A DNA stretch of 64,000 nt from GCA-2705995 sp965661625 (GCA_965661625.1 CBFIEM010000016.1:5347-69346), one strand, 5' to 3'; positions 25,593 through 35,523 are shown, numbered from the stretch's first letter. Numbers and translations: made by a program. Notes: a model not told the origin generated them from the sequence alone.

Positions 25593-27977
25593 ATGAAACA
25601 ATTATTGCTAGCGGCACTATGTTCATTAACACTAAGTTGGGCATTCAGTCAAAAACACACGTTAAGCGGATACATTAAAGATGCAGCAAACGGAGAGGAC
25701 TTAATTGGCGCTACTGTTTATGTTGATGAATTAAAATCCGGAACATCTGCAAATGTTTACGGGTTTTATTCAATCACCCTACCGGAAGGCACCTACACGA
25801 TAACCTGGTCTTATATCGGTTACGCTCCATACACTGAACGCGTTGAGCTTAAGGGCAACATCACTCGCGACATGGAGCTCAGCTTCAAAACTGAAAATTT
25901 AAAAGAGGTTGTCATTGCTGCAGAACGCGAAGATGAAAACCTGACAGAAGTTGAAATGAGCGTAGAGAAAATGGAACTAAAAACCATTGAAAAAGTACCT
26001 CAGTTCATGGGAGAGACGGATGTTATCCGGACCTTTACGTTATTACCCGGGGTCACCACAGTTGGTGAAGGAGCTCCAGGACTCAATGTTAGGGGGGGAA
26101 ATATTGATCAAAATTTATTGCTACTCGATGAAGGGCCCGTTTACAATTCATCACATTTATTTGGCTTCTTTTCGATATTCAACCCCGATGCTGTAAAGGA
26201 TGTTCAGTTGTATAAAGGAGGAATACCTGCAAGGTACGGTGGTCGCTTATCTTCTGTTATGGATGTTAGGCAACGCGATGGGAATGCAAAAACTTTATCT
26301 GCACAAGGTGGAATTGGAACAGTTTCGAGCAGACTCACAGTAGAAGGGCCCATTCTCAAAGACAAAATGTCTTTCCTTGTCTCTGCAAGAAGGTCTTATG
26401 CTGATTTATTTTTGCTTTTAACAGAAGACTTTAGCGATACAAAAGCATATTTCTATGACCTGAACATGAAGGTTAATTATGATGTGAACGAAAATAATCG
26501 CGTTTACCTATCAGGATATTTCGGTAGGGATGTTTTTGGTTTTGGCGAAGCATTTAGCACGGATTGGGGTAACAAAACAGCTACCCTTCGTTGGAATCAC
26601 TTGTTCAGTGAAAAGCTCTTTTCCAATTTCACAGCCATTTATGCAGACTATGGTTATGCCTTGGGTAGCAACTTTGGAAACCAAGGTTTTGAATGGAACT
26701 CTTCAGTTGTCAACTATAACTTAAAGGCTGATTTCACATATTACCTCAACCCAAATCACACCCTTGAGTTTGGAGGAAATGCCATCCAGTACATCTTTAG
26801 TCCAGGCAACGTGCAAGGAACGGGTGAAGGTGCCATATTTGATCAAATCAAAGTTCCTACTGAACGAAATCTAGAAACCGCTGTATATGTCAGCAACGAG
26901 CATAAAGTTTCGGATAAACTATCTATGGAATACGGAATTCGTTATTCTCAATTCGTTAATTATGGTGGTCAATTGAATCAATATCAGTTCGGTATTCCAA
27001 CTGAAGCATCTGATATCACCGGAGTTGAATACCTCGATCAATATGAAGTTTCTGCTAGTTATAACGGTTTTGAACCTCGCTTTGGGGTGAATTACAGACT
27101 TTCTGAAACAAGTTCTGTAAAAGCCAGCTATAACCGCATGCGTCAATACATACATCTAGTTTCAAATACCACTGCAGCTACGCCGATTGATGTGTGGAAG
27201 CCTGCAGGTAAATATGTAGATCCTGCGACAGCTGATCAAGTAGCCGTAGGATATTACCGGAATTTTAAAAACAACATGTACAAGCTTTCGGTAGAGGGGT
27301 ATTATAAAATGATGTATGATGTGCTCGATTACAAAGACGGTGCAGAATTGTTACTAAATCAAAATGTAGAAACCGAATTTTTAAGTGGCGATGGTCGTGC
27401 TTATGGACTGGAGTTTATGCTGAAAAAGAGTAAAGGACGTCTTACCGGGTGGATAGCATATACCCTTGCTCGAACTGAACGACAAGTTGGAGCAGTTCGT
27501 GCAGGCGATTACGTGAATACGGGCATCAACAACGGTGATTGGTTCTCTGCCAACTACGATAAACCTCACGACCTTTCCATAGTTGCGAGTTATGACCTCA
27601 ATGATCGTTGGGAAGCCTCAGCTAATTTTTCTTACGCAACAGGAAGACCGATCACCTACCCTGAAGGGAAATTTGTTTACGATGGAATTAACGTACCTTT
27701 TTATGGGAATCGCAATGAGAATCGCATTCCTGATTACCATCGCTTGGATGTTTCGTTTACCTATACACCGATTAAAAATAATAGCAGACGCTGGCAAGGA
27801 AAGTGGATTTTTGGAGTGTATAATCTTTATGGAAGGAGAAACCCCTACTCCATCTTCTTCCGAACGGCTCAAAACGAATCAGTGACCGACTTCAGTGACC
27901 CATTCAACACCGAGGCCGTGCAACTTTCAATTATCGGGATTCCCGTACCATCAGTAACCTACAACTTTACATTTTAA
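25593..27977 (+). CDS. TonB-dependent outer-membrane receptor with carboxypeptidase-regulatory-like N-terminal domain
   Basis: An upstream extension of the frame to 25452 exists, but the ATG at 25593 starts a proper signal peptide (MKQLLLAALCSLTLSWAFSQ) and follows a promoter; the product is 794 aa. After the signal comes a CarboxypepD_reg-like domain (HTLSGYIKDAANGEDLIGATVYV), then a plug domain (TDVIRTFTLLPGV, GLNVRGGNIDQNLLLLDEG) and a 22-strand-type barrel ending in aromatic TYNFTF. It imports an unidentified ligand using TonB/ExbBD energy. The next gene is a DUF4249 lipoprotein, its usual partner. Confidence 0.93.
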   Translation: MKQLLLAALCSLTLSWAFSQKHTLSGYIKDAANGEDLIGATVYVDELKSGTSANVYGFYSITLPEGTYTITWSYIGYAPYTERVELKGNITRDMELSFKTENLKEVVIAAEREDENLTEVEMSVEKMELKTIEKVPQFMGETDVIRTFTLLPGVTTVGEGAPGLNVRGGNIDQNLLLLDEGPVYNSSHLFGFFSIFNPDAVKDVQLYKGGIPARYGGRLSSVMDVRQRDGNAKTLSAQGGIGTVSSRLTVEGPILKDKMSFLVSARRSYADLFLLLTEDFSDTKAYFYDLNMKVNYDVNENNRVYLSGYFGRDVFGFGEAFSTDWGNKTATLRWNHLFSEKLFSNFTAIYADYGYALGSNFGNQGFEWNSSVVNYNLKADFTYYLNPNHTLEFGGNAIQYIFSPGNVQGTGEGAIFDQIKVPTERNLETAVYVSNEHKVSDKLSMEYGIRYSQFVNYGGQLNQYQFGIPTEASDITGVEYLDQYEVSASYNGFEPRFGVNYRLSETSSVKASYNRMRQYIHLVSNTTAATPIDVWKPAGKYVDPATADQVAVGYYRNFKNNMYKLSVEGYYKMMYDVLDYKDGAELLLNQNVETEFLSGDGRAYGLEFMLKKSKGRLTGWIAYTLARTERQVGAVRAGDYVNTGINNGDWFSANYDKPHDLSIVASYDLNDRWEASANFSYATGRPITYPEGKFVYDGINVPFYGNRNENRIPDYHRLDVSFTYTPIKNNSRRWQGKWIFGVYNLYGRRNPYSIFFRTAQNESVTDFSDPFNTEAVQLSIIGIPVPSVTYNFTF

Positions 27978-27988
27978 GCGATTTAGTT

Positions 27989-28855
27989 ATGAAAAATTAC
28001 GGCATACAGCATTGGTTTATCGCATTGTGCGCGCTGTTTATACTCGCGAGTTGTGAAGACATCATTGAAGTTGAACTTGAAGATAAACCTCCAGTCCTGA
28101 ACGTAGAAGGGTTTTTAACCGATGAGCTTACTGTTCAATCGGTTAAATTGAGTTATACCACAAATTTTTTCGCCAACGAGGAGCCTGATTACACGGCTGA
28201 ATCAGGCGCAACTGTTGTTCTTTTTGAGAATGACAATGTACTTGACACCCTGCGCTATAATCCAGGTTCGGAGCATTTTCAGTCGGTAGTGCGTGGAGTT
28301 CCAGGAAACAGTTACCACCTCTACATTAAAACCCAGGACGGTACGGAGTACATTTCAGACCCTGGAGTTATGGAAGAAGTAACCCCAATAGATAGCATTT
28401 TTGTGGAGTTCAATGACGACCTGCCGTTTGGTAATACCGGATATGAGGTTAAACTCAAAACCTTTGAACCAGCACCAAAAGGCGATTACTACAGGTGGCG
28501 CGTATTTGTTAATGATGTCTTTTTAGACGCGCCAACTGACCTCACATTTGCCGAGGATGAGTTTGTTAAAAATGATACCATCGAATTTACGGTGTTCTTT
28601 ATGCCGGAAGAAGACTTCGATGAATACAGTCAACTTTTTGATACTATTCAAGTAACGGTTGAACAGAACAAAATTACGCGTGACTACTTTGAGTTTCTTA
28701 CCTTAATCCAACAGCAGTCAATCGGAAATGGTGGTCCATTTGCCTCCCCTCCTGCCCGCATTACAGGCAATATTAGAAAACAGGGTTCGGATGAATACGT
28801 GAGTGGTTTTTTTGACATTCGCTCCGTAAAACGTGCAACGGTAACATTTGATTAA
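27989..28855 (+). CDS. DUF4249 lipoprotein, partner of the TonB receptor
   Basis: The 288 aa protein has a lipoprotein signal (ALFILASCEDIIEVEL, acylated Cys near residue 22). DUF4249 hallmarks follow: PPVLNVEGFLTDE, VKLSYTTNFF and an Ig-like beta-sandwich fold. In Bacteroidota this family is very often encoded directly after a TonB receptor of the preceding type, as here (11 nt apart), and probably forms the surface lid or binding lipoprotein of the complex, analogous to SusD. The ligand is unknown. Confidence 0.85.
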   Translation: MKNYGIQHWFIALCALFILASCEDIIEVELEDKPPVLNVEGFLTDELTVQSVKLSYTTNFFANEEPDYTAESGATVVLFENDNVLDTLRYNPGSEHFQSVVRGVPGNSYHLYIKTQDGTEYISDPGVMEEVTPIDSIFVEFNDDLPFGNTGYEVKLKTFEPAPKGDYYRWRVFVNDVFLDAPTDLTFAEDEFVKNDTIEFTVFFMPEEDFDEYSQLFDTIQVTVEQNKITRDYFEFLTLIQQQSIGNGGPFASPPARITGNIRKQGSDEYVSGFFDIRSVKRATVTFD

Positions 28856-28856
28856 G

Positions 28857-28894
28857 CTGCTTTTGATGATTTCCTTTTCTTTGTGCAAAAGCAG
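28857..28894 (+). other. Perfect 9-bp hairpin in the hutI leader
   Basis: CTGCTTTTG (28857-28865) and CAAAAGCAG (28886-28894) form a perfect stem around a 20-nt pyrimidine-rich loop. It lies between the DUF4249 stop and the hutI ATG (28900). It lacks a T run, so it is not a clear terminator; it could affect translation initiation of hutI. Confidence 0.4.
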
Positions 28895-28899
28895 AGCAA

Positions 28900-30171
28900 A
28901 TGGGTAAAATTCTGATCAAGAATATAGGCGAGTTACACGTAGTTGATGATGAGGGAAATCAAGCTGCTATTCGCGGAGAAGCAATGGGTAAGTCTAACTC
29001 ATTGAAAGATGCCTATCTAGCATTGGAGGATGACCGCATTGCAGACTTTGGTCACATGAAAGATTTACAAGGCATTGCGGATTGGAATGACCTTACCATA
29101 GCCGATGCCAATGGAGGTCATGTTTTTCCCGCTTTCTGTGACTCGCACACGCACACTGTATTTGCGGCTCCTCGTAATGAGGAGTTTGAGGACCGCATCA
29201 AAGGATTATCCTATCAAGAAATCGCTTCTAAGGGAGGCGGAATATTGAATTCTGCGCTGAAGCTCAATGCCATGGATGAAGAAGTTCTTTTTGAAGAAGC
29301 TTTAGCGCGTGTGGTTCATATGATGCAACAAGGCACAGGAGCTATTGAGATTAAAAGCGGCTATGGGCTCACGTTAGAAAGCGAGTTGAAAATGCTGCGT
29401 GTTGCGAACCGGTTGCGAGAAGCTGTACCCTGTACTATTAAAACTACATTTCTCGGCGCCCACGCCTATCCCATTTTGTATAAAGATAATCACAGGGGTT
29501 ACATCGATGCTATCATTTACACCATGATTCCTGCCGTTGCCGATTCAAAAATGGCTGACTACATTGATGCTTTTTGCGAAGAAGGGTACTTTTCTGTGGC
29601 TGAAACACAGGAAATCATTAAAGCTGGAATTGCTCATGGGCTAAAAGCTAAAATCCATGTTAACCAATTTAATGCCTTAGGAGGTATTAAAATGGCTACG
29701 GATCATCAGGCAATATCGGTTGATCACTTGGAAGAATTAACCGATGAAGATGTAGTCGTTCTCGCTGAGTCTTCAACTGTTGCAACAGCATTACCTTCTT
29801 GCTCATTTTTCTTAGGAATTCCTTACAGTCCTGTTCGTCGACTTATGGAAAACAATGCGATTGTGGCTTTAGCTACCGACTATAATCCAGGGTCAACACC
29901 TTCTGGAAATATGCAGTTCGTATTTTCACTTGCATGCATTAGAATGAAAATGACGCCAACAGAAGCACTTCACGGGCTCACCATTAATGGCGCAGCAGCA
30001 ATGGAGTTGGAGAAAACGCATGGAAGCATCTCTTTGGGTAAACGCGCTTCAGTGGTTATTACTAATCCGATGAACTCGCTGAGTTATATGCCGTACGACT
30101 TTGGAAATGACAATATTGACAGTGTAATTCTTGCGGGAGAAATCATTCGCTCTGGAAAAGCTTTTGCCTAG
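28900..30171 (+). CDS. hutI: Imidazolonepropionase
   Basis: HutI hydrolyses 4-imidazolone-5-propionate to N-formimino-L-glutamate in histidine degradation. The 423 aa amidohydrolase-superfamily protein has the metal motif CDSHTHTVFA, followed by RNEEFEDRIKG and the strongly conserved GGGILNSALKLNA, the catalytic-barrel histidines in KIHVNQFNALGG and ISVDHLEEL, and the metal aspartate in ALATDYNPGSTPSGNM. No other hut gene is visible in the window, so the pathway must be scattered. It is 4 nt upstream of a DUF2141 gene. Confidence 0.96.
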   Translation: MGKILIKNIGELHVVDDEGNQAAIRGEAMGKSNSLKDAYLALEDDRIADFGHMKDLQGIADWNDLTIADANGGHVFPAFCDSHTHTVFAAPRNEEFEDRIKGLSYQEIASKGGGILNSALKLNAMDEEVLFEEALARVVHMMQQGTGAIEIKSGYGLTLESELKMLRVANRLREAVPCTIKTTFLGAHAYPILYKDNHRGYIDAIIYTMIPAVADSKMADYIDAFCEEGYFSVAETQEIIKAGIAHGLKAKIHVNQFNALGGIKMATDHQAISVDHLEELTDEDVVVLAESSTVATALPSCSFFLGIPYSPVRRLMENNAIVALATDYNPGSTPSGNMQFVFSLACIRMKMTPTEALHGLTINGAAAMELEKTHGSISLGKRASVVITNPMNSLSYMPYDFGNDNIDSVILAGEIIRSGKAFA

Positions 30172-30174
30172 CCT

Positions 30175-30582
30175 ATGCGCACATACCTCACCTTCTTGCT
30201 TTTATTTTGTTTTGAAGCCACAGTATTCGGTCAAAGCAAAAATACCCTTGCGGCTACTTTCACAAATATTGAAACCCAGAATGGGTATTTAATGGTTCAA
30301 TTATTAAATGAATCGGGAGAGCCTGTACAGAATAAAAGGGTAGCTGTAAATGGCGAAGCAATGGAAATCATTTTTGAAGAACTCGATAACGGAAACTATG
30401 CAATTCGTAGCTTTCATGATGAGGATGGAAATGGTGAATTGAACACCAATTTCTTTGGAATTCCCACAGAAGCTTATGGATTTTCAAACAATGTGCGCGG
30501 CGGAATGACTGGCCCTCCTTCACTGTCAAGTCAACTTGTAGAGCTCAACACGAACACGTCAGTTTCGATAAAATTAGAATAG
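30175..30582 (+). CDS. DUF2141 secreted protein
   Basis: The 135 aa protein has a cleavable signal peptide (TYLTFLLLFCFEATVFGQ). The mature domain has the DUF2141 signatures: GYLMVQLLNESGEPV, YAIRSFHDEDGNGELNTNFFGIP-like region (D/N-rich, residues about 80-100) and EAYGFSNNVRGGMTGPPS. The family is a small beta-sandwich of unknown function common in Bacteroidota and proteobacteria. It lies 3 nt after hutI and is convergent with the next gene, 5 bases apart. Confidence 0.88.
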   Translation: MRTYLTFLLLFCFEATVFGQSKNTLAATFTNIETQNGYLMVQLLNESGEPVQNKRVAVNGEAMEIIFEELDNGNYAIRSFHDEDGNGELNTNFFGIPTEAYGFSNNVRGGMTGPPSLSSQLVELNTNTSVSIKLE

Positions 30583-30587
30583 CGGCA

Positions 30588-33020
30588 CTAGCGATTCATT
30601 TTTTCTTTCAGTGCTGGCAAATCATACTTGAAGGGCATGGCTTCTAGATATTCAACATAATATCCTTGCGTAAACATCATTTTCGACACCACCAATCCCC
30701 AGCTACCACTTCTCTTCGCGAAAAATCTATTTGGTGTTGTGTGACTCGACTCACCATCAAATAGTCTAACGTCTACAAATGGTAACTTAGTAATTGACCC
30801 ATTGAATAACAATGAAACTTCATCCTCTTCATAGAGCAGGCCATACCCTCCAAATTCCTGAATCCAACTAACCCTTAAATATCCTTTCTGATGATTGTGA
30901 GCAACCTGCCTAAATGCGGCCAAGGCTTTACCTCCATTGTTCAAAGTTAACTCCAGGTGATCATTCATTTTTTCCACTGAGTTAAAACTTACCTCAAGGT
31001 CTTCATGGGATGTTCCAGCGTGAGGATAAAAGAGTCTCAAACTACCTTTCATAAAGACTTGTACAAAACCACTGGGAAGTACCTCAACACGTTCAAGACC
31101 ACTAGCAAGTGTATCCATTGCTTGTTCTCCTTTAAGCACGTTCTCAGGCCTCCACCACAATAGGCTTGTACTACCTTCAGCCTCAACAATAACGAGGTGT
31201 GCAGCCACTGCTTCACTTCCGCGATACAAGCGTTCAGCGTGCGAAAGCTGACTAGAAGCCTGCTGCATTTCGTTCCATTTCACCTTAAAATCTTCTGGTC
31301 CAAAAGGGGTATAAGAACCCGCTCGGGCTATAAGACCCGACTTAGCGCCCTTTTCTTTTTTTGGAATAAATTGCCACCCATTCATATACTTAAAATGAAC
31401 ATACCCCTCATGTTCTGTTACGTGCGAAACGGTTAATACCCTCCCGAACTGGGTTACCAATGCCGTATCTCCAGAAGGCAAGCTTAGCTTTAGTGGAAAA
31501 GCGTCCAGATCCAATACCTCCTTAAATTGAGCTTCAATCAGCACATTTCCAAAAGCAATACCCAAAAGCCCTTCTTTTCGAAAAGTAAATCCCGGTGAAT
31601 CCTTCCAGTAATTTACGCTGGCTACCTCCACCCCAATTTGATTCGCCGTTCCCGTTATGATGAGGTCGTTTCCTGACCATAATTCAATCAAGGCATTGTT
31701 GTACCCGGTATTTCCTAAAATTGAATCGTAATTGAAAAACGTATAGTTTCCATTGTTAAATAATGAAGCTTTACCGTCTAGTACTAACTCATACGTTTGA
31801 CCTTCATTCAACCGCCGCAGCGCTTTAAAAACTGGCGGTAAAACGCTGAATTCAGGAAGGATTACGCCTTTTCTTTCACCGGTTGATAGGTCACATCCTG
31901 TTTGAGCTATACCATCGCAATCTTCTGAAGAAACTCCAATCAAGTAATCAGCGCTGCTTTTGACTGCTTGCTCCAACTCTTTTACTGACTCGAACCCACG
32001 ACTTAATATTCGCTCATTACCCACATATGGAAAAGGAAGCTCATCCAACATTTTCCCCGGCTCCACCCAATACCAGTATCCATTGTATTTCATCGCCAGA
32101 CCATCGAATGTTCCGGGTAACTCTTTTACTTCAGTCCAGGGTAAAATACTCACGTAATTATCTACCGCATGCCATTTTCCTGACTGTTTGTAATAGCCAA
32201 GTATTTGGCGATCTGGAAAAGCTATGAATTCCGACACTGGCTCATCAAATACCAGGGTGTAATCTTCAGTGATTTCAGCAGCACTGATGTCAAATAAGTT
32301 CACACCATCATCTCCATCCAAGGTGAGGAAAGATTCGCCTAAGTTTCCCTTATCCAATTTTATTTGTTTGAATGCAGGAACTGAAACCTCATGCAAATTC
32401 CCTTGTGGTGAAGCAATTAACAGTCCTTTTAAACCACCTCTTTTCGTGACATAACCACGTGCATTAGCGATGTAGCTGATATCTTCTTTTAAGGGCTCAA
32501 CATGATCAACCTCCTGCTTCAATACAGGCACAAGCTTGCCTTCGTTTTTTGAATACAGCTGAATTCCCTTTTCTGTTTCAACCTTCAAATAAATTAGCCA
32601 CTCTACTGCAAAAAGTGAAACTTCTTTTGCTGCTGGGATCTCCTCTTGCCACAACAGCAAATCATAACAGCTGGTTAGGTTAAATATGGCAATTCCATTG
32701 CTCGTGTGTGCGGCAACAAAATCCTCAGGGTTTAATTCCCCTGCTTCCGCTTGCTCGGTGTAGTCAAGTAGTTCCAAATCGCTGTACACGCATTCGGTTT
32801 TAATCGCTCCCAGTTTACTAATGGACCAACAGTCCCCTTTTCTCCAGCCATAATAAATAGCATCGCACCCGCCTAATTCTTTGTACTCATCGTATTCTGG
32901 AGGGATAGCAACCTGGTCATTCCAGCGGAAACCGAACTTTCCGTGTGATTTATAAACACCTTCTTGGGCATTCAATAGTGTGCAAAATAGAATCGAAAGT
33001 AGTGTGGTTAACGTTTTCAT
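30588..33020 (-). CDS. Large secreted protein with diverged WG-like repeats
   Basis: An 810 aa protein with a clear signal peptide (LTTLLSILFCTLLNAQ) and no membrane segment or sorting domain. The start of the mature part (GKFGFRWNDQVAIPPEYDEYKEL) looks like a WG/KWG repeat (GxxGFxD....IPPxYD), and related but diverged units recur through the chain, suggesting a beta-propeller or solenoid. I do not recognise a catalytic motif. Its start codon overlaps the stop of the upstream patatin-like gene by 4 nt, so the two are translationally coupled. Confidence 0.7.
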   Translation of the reverse strand: MKTLTTLLSILFCTLLNAQEGVYKSHGKFGFRWNDQVAIPPEYDEYKELGGCDAIYYGWRKGDCWSISKLGAIKTECVYSDLELLDYTEQAEAGELNPEDFVAAHTSNGIAIFNLTSCYDLLLWQEEIPAAKEVSLFAVEWLIYLKVETEKGIQLYSKNEGKLVPVLKQEVDHVEPLKEDISYIANARGYVTKRGGLKGLLIASPQGNLHEVSVPAFKQIKLDKGNLGESFLTLDGDDGVNLFDISAAEITEDYTLVFDEPVSEFIAFPDRQILGYYKQSGKWHAVDNYVSILPWTEVKELPGTFDGLAMKYNGYWYWVEPGKMLDELPFPYVGNERILSRGFESVKELEQAVKSSADYLIGVSSEDCDGIAQTGCDLSTGERKGVILPEFSVLPPVFKALRRLNEGQTYELVLDGKASLFNNGNYTFFNYDSILGNTGYNNALIELWSGNDLIITGTANQIGVEVASVNYWKDSPGFTFRKEGLLGIAFGNVLIEAQFKEVLDLDAFPLKLSLPSGDTALVTQFGRVLTVSHVTEHEGYVHFKYMNGWQFIPKKEKGAKSGLIARAGSYTPFGPEDFKVKWNEMQQASSQLSHAERLYRGSEAVAAHLVIVEAEGSTSLLWWRPENVLKGEQAMDTLASGLERVEVLPSGFVQVFMKGSLRLFYPHAGTSHEDLEVSFNSVEKMNDHLELTLNNGGKALAAFRQVAHNHQKGYLRVSWIQEFGGYGLLYEEDEVSLLFNGSITKLPFVDVRLFDGESSHTTPNRFFAKRSGSWGLVVSKMMFTQGYYVEYLEAMPFKYDLPALKEKMNR

Positions 33021-34120
33021 GATGAAGTAGGTTTTGAATAATAAAAATGAGCTGAATTTTCCGGCTCTATTAATAATTCTACAAACCGATCTAACCCGAG
33101 CTGTTCTTCTGAGTCGATTAAAGCTTGTTCTAATGCCTTTTGAGCAGCTTCCTTGAGGTTCGTTATATTAGATGGGGCTGTATCAGTGAGTTCCCCTGCG
33201 TAGGCTCCGTGATATAAAGGCACATCAATGCGCTTATATTGTTGATTAAAAGGGCGAGGCAATTGATCGAAGAGTTGTTTCAATTGATAATGAACAGGTT
33301 GATCGCTTGCATCAAGCATAATTTGTGGAGCGACACGTGCCCATTTTTCAGCTCCCCAACTACCTGCTTTAGCCAAAGCTGGTAATTTAACCTTACCACT
33401 TCCTGTTCCCAACGACAGCAGCAACATGTCTTCTGTTTTTGGAAATTCCACCGCGTTAAAATTACCATTACGCGCTTCTGCAAAAGCGCACATAGCAGGA
33501 TTATTTGCTACTACTCCCCCATCTAGATTAATCATCAATTCTCCAGTTGCCAAATTCTTTATGCGTGCAGGAGGAAAAACCGTAGGTACAGCGGAAGTAG
33601 AGCGAGCCACATCCGCAACACGATAATCACGCATATTTACCCGTGACTCATGTGACGAAAAGAAAACCGCCTGCTGGTGAACCAAGTTATAAGAACCGAT
33701 CAAACATGGTTTGAGCAGCTCATACATGTGCAGATTGCCAAAAATATGATCATAAACAGCTTCCAAGCCTTTTGAACTGTAAGCTGTAGCATCAAAAATC
33801 TTCCGCAGACCAAACCACGAAAACTTACTCGAATGTTTAAAAACCCGTGGGCCAAACTGTTCATAAAATTGCAGCGCTTCTCCCGCAGTATACTTTGAAT
33901 TTGGGCCACTTGTAGCGTTTGGGTTTGGCATCAAGTAGAACATAGAAAGCACCCCGCCCGTGCTACTTCCTGCTAATAAATCAAAATAATCCGCTATTCT
34001 AGCATTGGGGTTTTGGGTAAGCTCCTGAATTTTAAGTTCAATGTAGTTGAGAATTGTAGCAGGTACTATTCCACGAATCCCTCCACCATCAATACTTAAA
34101 ATTCGAATTTTTCGAGCCAT
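33017..34120 (-). CDS. Patatin-like phospholipase
   Basis: The 367 aa protein has the patatin catalytic dyad in full: the oxyanion hole DGGGIRG (residues 11-17), nucleophile elbow GSSTG with S53, and D200 in LDGGVVANNPA. There is no signal peptide, so it is expected in the cytoplasm. Patatins hydrolyse acyl chains of phospholipids or lipid droplets. It is the first gene of a two-gene minus-strand unit with the WG-like secreted protein. Although some phage-defence effectors (CapV) have this fold, no nucleotide cyclase or partner gene is present. Confidence 0.92.
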   Translation of the reverse strand: MARKIRILSIDGGGIRGIVPATILNYIELKIQELTQNPNARIADYFDLLAGSSTGGVLSMFYLMPNPNATSGPNSKYTAGEALQFYEQFGPRVFKHSSKFSWFGLRKIFDATAYSSKGLEAVYDHIFGNLHMYELLKPCLIGSYNLVHQQAVFFSSHESRVNMRDYRVADVARSTSAVPTVFPPARIKNLATGELMINLDGGVVANNPAMCAFAEARNGNFNAVEFPKTEDMLLLSLGTGSGKVKLPALAKAGSWGAEKWARVAPQIMLDASDQPVHYQLKQLFDQLPRPFNQQYKRIDVPLYHGAYAGELTDTAPSNITNLKEAAQKALEQALIDSEEQLGLDRFVELLIEPENSAHFYYSKPTSS

Positions 34121-34170
34121 AACAATTCAGTTGTAGGCTTAAGATACAAACAGACGTGTAATTATCGGAC

Positions 34171-34197
34171 AAAAAAAAAAGGCTCGCAATGCGAGCC
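34171..34197 (-). terminator. Terminator after the lipoprotein gene at 34218-35336
   Basis: GGCTCGC (34181-34187) and GCGAGCC (34191-34197) form a perfect stem with a 3-nt loop; on the minus strand it is followed by at least ten T (complement of 34171-34180). It lies in the 97-base gap before the patatin-like gene; the rest of the gap holds no gene. Confidence 0.85.
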
Positions 34198-34217
34198 TTT
34201 AAATCCGTTAATTTCCT

Positions 34218-35336
34218 TTACTGTCGAATTAACTTGTAGTAGTTCGGTTGGCCATTATGAATGGTCAGTGTCAATTCTGTAGCATTATCATCGTAGCAAT
34301 AAATACTGGTTACAGGGCTTCCCATATAAGGGTGAGTATCCGTACACTCAATCGTTCCATCTTGATCAATGAAAAACACGTATGGCTGCCCTCCCAATCC
34401 TGATATTTCATAAGCATCGTTGGGCCTATTTGGATCCACTACTGGTGAAATGGTAACAGTACTAGTGTTTGGTGCAGAACTCCCTTGAGCGTTCATAGTA
34501 AATGCTCCAAATATTGGATTCATCTTAAACGATTGCGAAATCGTTTCAATCACCTCTTCACCGTGCTTTAACGTAACAGTAAGCTCTTCATCATCTACCA
34601 GTTGCGTATAACCCAACCAATCCCAGTCTATGGTATACGTCGTGTTCGCAAAACCTGAAAAATTGATCTTATCGGCAGGAATCTGTCCTTGAGTCTTGGT
34701 GCTCGCTTCAATGGTGTAGCCTAATTCAGGTCCAGTTTCACGCGTAACTTGACCATTTACAATACGCACAGGACGATCCACAAATACATAATTAACGCCA
34801 GTCCAATCATCATAGACTTCCTCAACACTTAGGCTAACAATTGTGTCTCGATTAAATGCGAACTTCCCATTTGTGAACTCCATGAACTCATTCCCTAAGC
34901 TCTGTACGCCAGGAAACAGAAATCTTGCTTCCAGTCGTACATCATCCCAACGATCAATGAGCACATTTCCTGCTCCACCTATTCGGGTATCAAATTCTTC
35001 TCCTTCGGCATTTTTGAAATACAAATAACCAACTTGACCCCCAACTGGAATGGTTGAGTTTCCCGTCAGGTTATCTACCGATAATTCAAAATAAGAACCA
35101 TCAGGAGCCGATCCCGCTGCGTAAATTATTGAACTTGATGCGTTTTTTGTGATGTTGTGTGCCGTCCATTTTACTCCTTCTCCGTCTTCAAACTCCAATA
35201 ATGCAGTACCCCCTTGCAATGCAGGTGGACCAGTTGGATTTGATGGACTTGAGTCTGATGACGAATCATCTTTAGAACATCCTAAAACTGCAAAGACTGC
35301 TATAATAAGAGCTCCTATAATGTAATTTACCTTCAT
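34218..35336 (-). CDS. Lipoprotein of unknown function
   Basis: The 372 aa protein has a lipoprotein signal (IAVFAVLGCSKDD, C20 expected to be acylated) and a Ser/Asp/Pro-rich tether, then all-beta sequence: a DUF-like domain starting GGTALLEFEDGEGVKWTA and a second part after residue 200 containing NFSGFANTTYTIDWDW. No catalytic motif is seen. I do not recognise the family. It is a single-gene unit with its own terminator; the region 35337-35486 upstream holds no gene. Confidence 0.75.
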   Translation of the reverse strand: MKVNYIIGALIIAVFAVLGCSKDDSSSDSSPSNPTGPPALQGGTALLEFEDGEGVKWTAHNITKNASSSIIYAAGSAPDGSYFELSVDNLTGNSTIPVGGQVGYLYFKNAEGEEFDTRIGGAGNVLIDRWDDVRLEARFLFPGVQSLGNEFMEFTNGKFAFNRDTIVSLSVEEVYDDWTGVNYVFVDRPVRIVNGQVTRETGPELGYTIEASTKTQGQIPADKINFSGFANTTYTIDWDWLGYTQLVDDEELTVTLKHGEEVIETISQSFKMNPIFGAFTMNAQGSSAPNTSTVTISPVVDPNRPNDAYEISGLGGQPYVFFIDQDGTIECTDTHPYMGSPVTSIYCYDDNATELTLTIHNGQPNYYKLIRQ

Positions 35337-35486
35337 AAATAGTTGTATTTATTGATGGTACGAATTTACATTAAGAAAAGTTTGCTCAGACAAAAACAAT
35401 TGACCGCAAAATGGAACTCAAAGTTCCAAGGAGAATGTACGCATTGAATTAGGCTAACCGTAAGTTAACCCGCTCAATTTGGCATG

Positions 35487-35523
35487 AAAAAGAAAAAGGG
35501 GCTCTGTTTGAAGAGCACCCTTT
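35487..35523 (-). terminator. Probable terminator after the T9SS cargo gene at 35574
   Basis: On the minus strand GGGTGCTCT pairs with AGAGCCCC (one bulged T) around TCAAAC, followed by a T-rich tract TTTTTCTTTTT. Confidence 0.55.

Noticed and set aside
33017..34120. Patatin-like gene as a CBASS (CapV) defence effector
   Set aside because: The nucleophile and DGGGIRG motifs fit, but there is no CD-NTase, ubiquitin-like or other CBASS gene nearby; its only partner is a secreted WG-like protein.
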